Below are positions 7,231-11,379 of a DNA stretch of 11,379 nt, piece after piece. Each line of letters starts with the position of its first letter. Position 1 is the stretch's first letter. The translations under genes and the position numbers were made by a program. The notes under the pieces were generated by a model. That model did no database searches, was not told the origin of the DNA, and worked only from the letters and a program-made list of their open reading frames with translations. This stretch comes from an uncultured Lachnospiraceae bacterium (GTDB lineage Bacteria > Bacillota > Clostridia > Lachnospirales > Lachnospiraceae), in assembly GCA_905233835.1 (NCBI GenBank), contig CAJOGB010000046.1, forward strand, positions 1,986 through 13,364, read 5' to 3'.

Positions 7231-8289
7231 TTATTTTACGAAGAAACCTTCGATTTTTCTCCCAAGAGCGGTATTAAAGAATGTCTTTATAAGAAGAGAT
7301 AAGGCTTTTGCATAGAAGTAAATCGGTATTAGGATTAGTAGCACAAATGCCAACTCTGTTTTTGCATTTACGTGGTAGGTATTGTTTTTAAAAATGATGT
7401 TCATGGCGTCGTAAAGTAGCGTATGATGTACCAAAAAGATTTCATAGCTTAGGGCTCCGGTAAGAAGGATAAACTTCTTAAATACCTTTACTTTAAAGAT
7501 GTATCCGGAAATTACATCCATAAAGGGATAGGCAAATAGGGATGCGAGTACCATACAAGTGGCCGGATCCATTCCGTGAGGGAAAAACAGTAAGGCTAAA
7601 AGGGGAGTGATACAAAGGACTTCCATCCACCAATAGCGGTGGAAGAACTCTCGATTTTCCATCCAAATCATGCCAAACCAAAAAGTAAAGAGGCAGGTGA
7701 TAGGGTTCCAAGCCTTATTCATCAAAAAGGGATTAAATACCATCAGCCAGAAGAATGCTACGGTAATCACTCCTGTAGTGATATAGCGAACCAGTGGCTT
7801 TTCAAATAACTTAAGTACGATGGGGTACAGTAAATATAAAATGATGATGGCGCCTAAAAACCATTCTCCTGCAAAATAGTAATTATCATGCAGGTAGTGG
7901 AAGTAGCCGTCCATACCGATTAGGGATAATAAAAGATACTTTGGCTCTGCGCCATAAAAGAAATCTTTATTTACCACCACATTTAAAAAGTAGTTGTAAA
8001 ACCATACCAGTAAAAAAGCTGGAAATAGGCTTTTCCAACGCTTAAAATAAAAGGCCTTTAAGTCTTTTAAGTCCAGTTTCGGATAATTATAGTAAAGGCT
8101 GGCTCCGGATAACATAAAAAATACGGAAACCACGGTAACGCTCCAATCTCCGTTTGGAAGGATGGCCTTTAAGGGAAAACAATTTAAAACGGCGTTGGAC
8201 TGGAAAATAAATAAGGTGTGGTAGAGCACGATTAAAAGTGCGGAAACACCACGAATAAAGTCCAAACTTTCGATACGTTCTTTTTTCAT
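7231..8289 (-). CDS. Acyltransferase family 3 membrane protein (probable O-acyltransferase)
   Basis: This intact 352-residue protein belongs to the acyltransferase-3 family (PF01757; OafA/WecH-like), which usually transfers acetyl or other acyl groups to cell-surface sugars across the membrane. The N-terminus carries SLDFIRGVSALLIVLYH (8-24) with the family's Arg13 and His24. FFMLSGASLYY (57-67), FKRWKSLFPAF (82-92), GEWFLGAIII (141-150) and ALSYEIFLVHH (279-289) are further family landmarks. About ten transmembrane helices fit the family. AAGGAG (8301-8296 on this strand) precedes the ATG by 6 nt. It converges on the lysozyme operon, with only 20 nt between stop codons, and diverges from a second, broken acyltransferase-3 gene. 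The acyl donor and acceptor cannot be read from sequence; modification of the polymer made by neighbouring membrane proteins is an inference. Confidence 0.9.
   Translation of the reverse strand: MKKERIESLDFIRGVSALLIVLYHTLFIFQSNAVLNCFPLKAILPNGDWSVTVVSVFFMLSGASLYYNYPKLDLKDLKAFYFKRWKSLFPAFLLVWFYNYFLNVVVNKDFFYGAEPKYLLLSLIGMDGYFHYLHDNYYFAGEWFLGAIIILYLLYPIVLKLFEKPLVRYITTGVITVAFFWLMVFNPFLMNKAWNPITCLFTFWFGMIWMENREFFHRYWWMEVLCITPLLALLFFPHGMDPATCMVLASLFAYPFMDVISGYIFKVKVFKKFILLTGALSYEIFLVHHTLLYDAMNIIFKNNTYHVNAKTELAFVLLILIPIYFYAKALSLLIKTFFNTALGRKIEGFFVK
7239..7258 (+). terminator. Candidate intrinsic terminator for the plus-strand operon, inside the convergent gene
   Basis: CGAAG (7239-7243), loop AAAC and CTTCG (7248-7252), followed by ATTTTT. 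The 5-bp stem is short but has a U-tract on the plus strand only, 29 nt after the stop of the upstream gene. It overlaps the last codons of the minus-strand acyltransferase. Function is uncertain because of the short stem. Confidence 0.4.
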
Positions 8290-8306
8290 AAGTGACTCCT
8301 TAATTT

Positions 8307-8316
8307 CGTAATTACG
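8307..8316. promoter_or_regulatory. 10-bp perfect palindrome near the minus-strand transcription start
   Basis: CGTAATTACG is a perfect palindrome between the minus-strand -10 box and the ribosome binding site, about where transcription would begin. It is a possible repressor site, though short enough to arise by chance. Confidence 0.3.
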
Positions 8317-8321
8317 TGATG

Positions 8322-8350
8322 ATTATAACGGTTTTATATGATAAAATAAA
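8322..8350 (-). promoter_or_regulatory. Promoter of the minus-strand acyltransferase
   Basis: On the minus strand, a perfect TATAAT (8327-8322) lies 17 nt downstream of a weak -35 box, TTTATT (8350-8345). The predicted start, near 8315, leaves a leader of about 25 nt before the ATG at 8289. Confidence 0.55.
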
Positions 8351-8353
8351 GGT

Positions 8354-8372
8354 TGTGCTTTAAATAGGCACA
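8354..8372. promoter_or_regulatory. Inverted repeat TGTGC-N9-GCACA upstream of the second acyltransferase
   Basis: Perfect 5-bp arms flank TTTAAATAG in the divergent intergenic region, 31 nt before the plus-strand start codon. This is the size and symmetry of a dimeric regulator site. No good plus-strand promoter was found; TTGTGC at 8353 with TATAAA at 8373 has only a 14-nt spacer. A further dyad, TTTTAT-ATG-ATAAAA, lies at 8332-8346. Confidence 0.35.
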
Positions 8373-8403
8373 TATAAAGAAAATTATTCTCGGGAGGAAT
8401 AAA

Positions 8404-9470
8404 ATGAATAAGGGAACTGTTGCAGGAAAGTTGCATTATACCTATATGGATATTTTGCGTATTTTTGCATGTTTATGTGTAATCTACAATCATACCAATG
8501 AACGCGGATTCATGCGTTTGTCCGCAGACGATTTGGGAAGCGGAGCATTTTTTTTGGATGTGACCATGTCATCTGTCTGTAAGGTGGGTGTGCCGCTGTT
8601 CTTTATGATGTCAGGTGCACTTTTAATAAAAAAAGAAGAGACGGTGAAAAAGACCTTATCCCGTATGATTCGAATCTTAGTAGATTTGTTACAGATGCCA
8701 AGATTATGGGTCAGCCATTTTCTGTTACATCTACCCTTCGTACCATGATCGGAACCAACTATTGGCATCTTTGGTATTTGTATGCCTATATCGTATTTGT
8801 CATCTCTCTTCCGGTGCTTCGTAAATTGGCACAGGGATTGGATGAGGCATCTTCCAAATATTTATTCTGGTTGGCGTTTTTCTTTATGGGAGTATATCCG
8901 ATGTTAGAGACCGCATCTCCCGTTGGAATCAATAACGAGTTAAAACTTACGTGGGTAAGCGCCAACGTCTTTATTTATCCTTTACTCGGATATGCCCTTG
9001 AGCAGAAAATTTCAAAAGAGTTTTTCACAAAGCAGCGTTTGATTTACATGTGGATTTTAAATGTGGTTTGCTTAGTTGTAAGTGAAATCGCAGAGTACTT
9101 ACTGGTAAAATCCCAGGCAGGAAAAGATATGGGCGGCTACTTTGATGAGCGTTTCTTAATCAGCTTCTGCGTGCTTAATGCAGTTACTCTTTACGCTACC
9201 GTTCGTTACTTTACAGAAAATGTTGTATTTTCCGATGGGGTCAATGCAGTTTTTATGGAAATCGGAAAAGATACCTACGGAATCTACTTACTTCATATTT
9301 GGTTCTTATGGAAGATTCCGGCACTTTATTTTATCTACAATAAAGTAGAGCACGCAGGTGTCTTCGGATATCACTTCGGTATTTTGGTATCCTGTGCCAT
9401 CGCCTTTATCTGTGCGGGAGTTGTAACTTCTGTGCTTCGTCGTATCCCGGTGGTAAAGAAATTATTCTAG
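8404..9470 (+). pseudogene. Frameshifted acyltransferase family 3 gene
   Basis: Two reading frames together make one acyltransferase-3 protein. The first (8404-8748, ATG after GGGAGG at 8392-8397) has YMDILRIFACLCVIYNH (14-30) with Arg19 and His30, then VGVPLFFMMSGALLIKK and KKTLSRMIRIL, all family-like, before it ends in unrelated residues. The second (open through 9470; first ATG at 8706, with no ribosome binding site) carries YWHLWYLYAYIVFVISLPVL, about seven membrane helices and the C-terminal family mark GKDTYGIYLLHIWFL. The downstream frame is -1 relative to the upstream one. Only about 27 codons separate RMIRIL from YWHLWY, and no membrane helix fits between them, whereas relatives normally have one. 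An out-of-frame deletion near 8680-8705 is therefore favoured over a single-base error. The stop lies 13 nt before the lipoprotein start, so both were probably one transcript. A sequencing error or recoding cannot be excluded. Confidence 0.8.
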
Positions 9471-9477
9471 AAAGAGG
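9471..9477 (+). promoter_or_regulatory. Ribosome binding site of the GH78-like lipoprotein
   Basis: AAAGAGG with a 6-nt spacer to the ATG at 9484, directly after the acyltransferase stop codon. It sets the start that yields a correct lipoprotein signal peptide. Confidence 0.65.
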
Positions 9478-9483
9478 TACGAG

Positions 9484-11379
9484 ATGAGATATCGAACCCC
9501 GGCGTTGGGCCTGGCAATCTGTGTGGTTGTAGGCACCCTATTTACCGGATGCGAATCTTATAAAAAAATTGAACCGCTAAATACGGAATCTCGCGTGCCG
9601 GCTGAAGGGTTAGAGCAGACTGATGTGACTTGGGATGCCCATTGGATCTGGGGAGACTTTAACGAACCGGATAGCTGGCTTATGGCCAGAAAGAGTTTTA
9701 CTTTGGATGAAGTTCCCGATGGACCTATCTGGGCGGGGATTTCCTGTGATTCTAAGTATTGGCTTTATGTAAACGGACAGGTCGTTGTACGAGACGGAAA
9801 TCTAAAGCGTGGTCGTACACCGCAGTCTATCTATTACGATGTGGTGGATGTTTCCTCTTACTTAACGGAAGGGGAAAATGTGATTGCCCTTCGGGTGTGG
9901 TACTTTGGAAAGGATACGGCGTTATCCTACCTTACCAGCGGACAGGGAGCATTACTGTTTCAGATGGATGTGGGAGAAGAGCGAATCATTTCCGATGAGA
10001 CTTGGAGTGTGCGTCGGGATAGTGCTTTTGATAATACCCATAACCGGGCAAACCCTCGCTTGGCGGAATATGATATTTATTATATCGCGGAAAAGGAGCC
10101 GGAGGGCTGGACGAAAGCGTCCTATGATGAGTCCTCTGCTGACTGGGAAAGTGCTGTCGTCTTAGGAGATGACGGAGCAGAACCCTGGGGTGAGCTTGTT
10201 TCCCGAGATATCCCCATGTTTTATGATTCCGACGAGTTGGAATACGAAAACGTTTCGGAGATGCCATGGGAAAAGGAAGAAGGCTATACCACCAAGAAGG
10301 CGGAATCCTTTGAACTTAAACTTCCCTATAACGCTCAAGTGTATCCCATGTTATCCGTAGAATCTGAGGCAGGAAAAGAAATCTTGATAAAATCCGATGC
10401 CTATGAGGATACCTTCGGAAACTCTGTCATGACCACCTATGTAACAAAAGACGGTAAGCAGTCTTTTGAAACTCCGGGATGGATGAACGGAGAAAAGATT
10501 ATCTACGAGATTCCGGCAGGTGTGACCATTAAACGTCTTACCTATCGGGAAACCGGCTATGCCGCAGATATTTCCGGAAGTTTTTCTTCCGATGATGAGT
10601 TTTATAACGAACTTTGGCAGAAATCCGCACGAAGCGTTTATGTAAACATGCGGGATTTTTATATGGACTGTCCCAATCGGGAACGCTCCTGCTGGATCGC
10701 GGATTTGGGTGTGGAGTCATTGGTGTCACAGTACTCCATGAGCCCAAATGCTATGGATTTATATGCCGGCAGTTTGCGAACTGTATTTGGAAATCAATTC
10801 GGCACCATTATTTTTTCTACCAATGCCAGCAGTCAGCAGACCCTCTTTTTACTGCAGGGACTGATGCTGATTCCATCGGTAAACGAATATTATTTGTATA
10901 CCGGGGATGCGTCGGTGGTGGAAGATGCTTATGAGCCTTTGTGCGCTTTTTTAACCAACTGGACAGAAAACGAAACAGGACTTTACGACTGTACGTTAAA
11001 CTATCCGTATTTTCAGTGGGGAGATTCCACGGAAAACGTGGATTATGCTGCCGTGGAAAACGCTTGGCTATGCATGGCCTTTTCTTCCTTGGAAGATATG
11101 GCAGGGGTCCTTGGAAATGAAGAGGACGTGGCAGAGTTTTGTAAGAAAAAAGAATCTTTGCAGGAAGCATTTCGCAACGCCTATTGGACAAAAGACGGGT
11201 ATCAATCCGATTGGGTAAAGACCCCGGATGACAGAGCCAATGCCATGGCGGTACTTTCCGGAATCGCTACAAAAGATCAGTATGATATAATCGCCAAGGC
11301 GTTACAGAAAAAATCCAATGCAACACCCTTTATGGAATACTATATCGAACGGGCTTTATGTGAAATGGGCCGTATGGAT
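9484..11379 (+). CDS. GH78-like (alpha-L-rhamnosidase family) lipoprotein, truncated by right edge
   Basis: The frame stays open for 632 codons to the window end. MRYRTPALGLAICVVVGTLF then TGC gives a lipoprotein signal with lipobox LFTGC and Cys23, so the enzyme should be tethered outside the membrane. Residues 50-165 form a beta-sandwich domain typical of the family: WDAHWIWGD (50-58), ARKSFTLDEVP (68-78), DSKYWLYVNG (89-98), RVWYFGKD (137-144) and GQGALLF (153-159). The catalytic (alpha/alpha)6 barrel begins near 365. It contains FYMDCPNRERSCWIADLG (392-409), matching the 'DCP.RER..W..D' variant of the GH78 acid-residue motif; Glu400 and Asp407 are candidate functional residues. TPFMEYYIERALCEMGR (614-630) matches the later barrel motif. 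The rest of the barrel and any C-terminal domain lie beyond the edge. Expected activity is release of terminal alpha-L-rhamnose, but members of this clan vary, so substrate is uncertain. Probably co-transcribed with the broken acyltransferase. Confidence 0.85.
   Translation, partial: MRYRTPALGLAICVVVGTLFTGCESYKKIEPLNTESRVPAEGLEQTDVTWDAHWIWGDFNEPDSWLMARKSFTLDEVPDGPIWAGISCDSKYWLYVNGQVVVRDGNLKRGRTPQSIYYDVVDVSSYLTEGENVIALRVWYFGKDTALSYLTSGQGALLFQMDVGEERIISDETWSVRRDSAFDNTHNRANPRLAEYDIYYIAEKEPEGWTKASYDESSADWESAVVLGDDGAEPWGELVSRDIPMFYDSDELEYENVSEMPWEKEEGYTTKKAESFELKLPYNAQVYPMLSVESEAGKEILIKSDAYEDTFGNSVMTTYVTKDGKQSFETPGWMNGEKIIYEIPAGVTIKRLTYRETGYAADISGSFSSDDEFYNELWQKSARSVYVNMRDFYMDCPNRERSCWIADLGVESLVSQYSMSPNAMDLYAGSLRTVFGNQFGTIIFSTNASSQQTLFLLQGLMLIPSVNEYYLYTGDASVVEDAYEPLCAFLTNWTENETGLYDCTLNYPYFQWGDSTENVDYAAVENAWLCMAFSSLEDMAGVLGNEEDVAEFCKKKESLQEAFRNAYWTKDGYQSDWVKTPDDRANAMAVLSGIATKDQYDIIAKALQKKSNATPFMEYYIERALCEMGRMD

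Noticed and set aside
7197..7232. AAAAAGAA/TTCTTTTT arms as a bidirectional terminator
   Set aside because: The stem is only A-U pairs with a 20-nt loop, so it is unlikely to terminate; the GC-containing hairpin at 7239-7252 is a better candidate.
8706..9470. Independent 254-residue membrane protein gene
   Set aside because: It lacks a ribosome binding site, begins in mid-protein relative to the family, and its missing N-terminal half lies directly upstream in another frame.
9759..10360. Several short plus- and minus-strand open frames under the GH78-like gene
   Set aside because: All lie in other frames of a long, motif-bearing lipoprotein gene that runs unbroken to the window end; their translations are basic and low in recognisable pattern.
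10817..11191. Minus-strand open frame of 124 codons
   Set aside because: Antisense shadow of the rhamnosidase-family barrel region, without a start signal or recognisable motif.

Overview
The window looks like chromosomal DNA from a Gram-positive Clostridia, most likely a Lachnospiraceae-type gut anaerobe. Reasons: strong AGGAGG-type ribosome binding sites before almost every gene, moderate-to-low GC, a secreted GH25 lysozyme with a Listeria-Bacteroides repeat and cell-wall-binding-like repeats, and a lipobox-type lipoprotein. The genus cannot be fixed from sequence reading alone.

Layout. (1) Positions 2-1256 hold the end of a HipB-like XRE antitoxin/repressor, overlapping by 14 nt a complete, compact HipA-like kinase gene: a type II toxin-antitoxin or kinase module. 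(2) A 130-nt gap carries a candidate promoter whose -10 box lies in one arm of a 9-bp inverted repeat. It precedes a tightly packed three-gene plus-strand run (1387-7210): a large secreted GH25 muramidase, a DUF2142 polytopic membrane protein, and an unassigned polytopic membrane protein. Gaps are 12 and 10 nt. A perfect 10-bp hairpin with a GAAA tetraloop lies just inside the DUF2142 gene. (3) A convergent minus-strand acyltransferase-3 gene (7231-8289) follows, with a terminator-like hairpin for the plus-strand run inside its 3' end. (4) A 114-nt divergent intergenic region contains three short dyads and a good minus-strand promoter. (5) A second, frameshifted acyltransferase-3 gene (8404-9470) is followed 13 nt later by a GH78-like (alpha-L-rhamnosidase family) lipoprotein that runs off the right edge.

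Taken together, positions 1387-11379 look like a cell-envelope glycopolymer region: a peptidoglycan hydrolase, two membrane proteins of glycosyltransferase-C-like appearance, two membrane O-acyltransferases and a membrane-tethered glycoside hydrolase. That they act on one polymer is inference from proximity. No rRNA, tRNA, CRISPR array, insertion sequence or phage gene was seen. The most notable observations are the internal GAAA hairpin, the broken acyltransferase with a slippery A7 run, the dyad-rich divergent promoter region, and the lysozyme-membrane protein operon.
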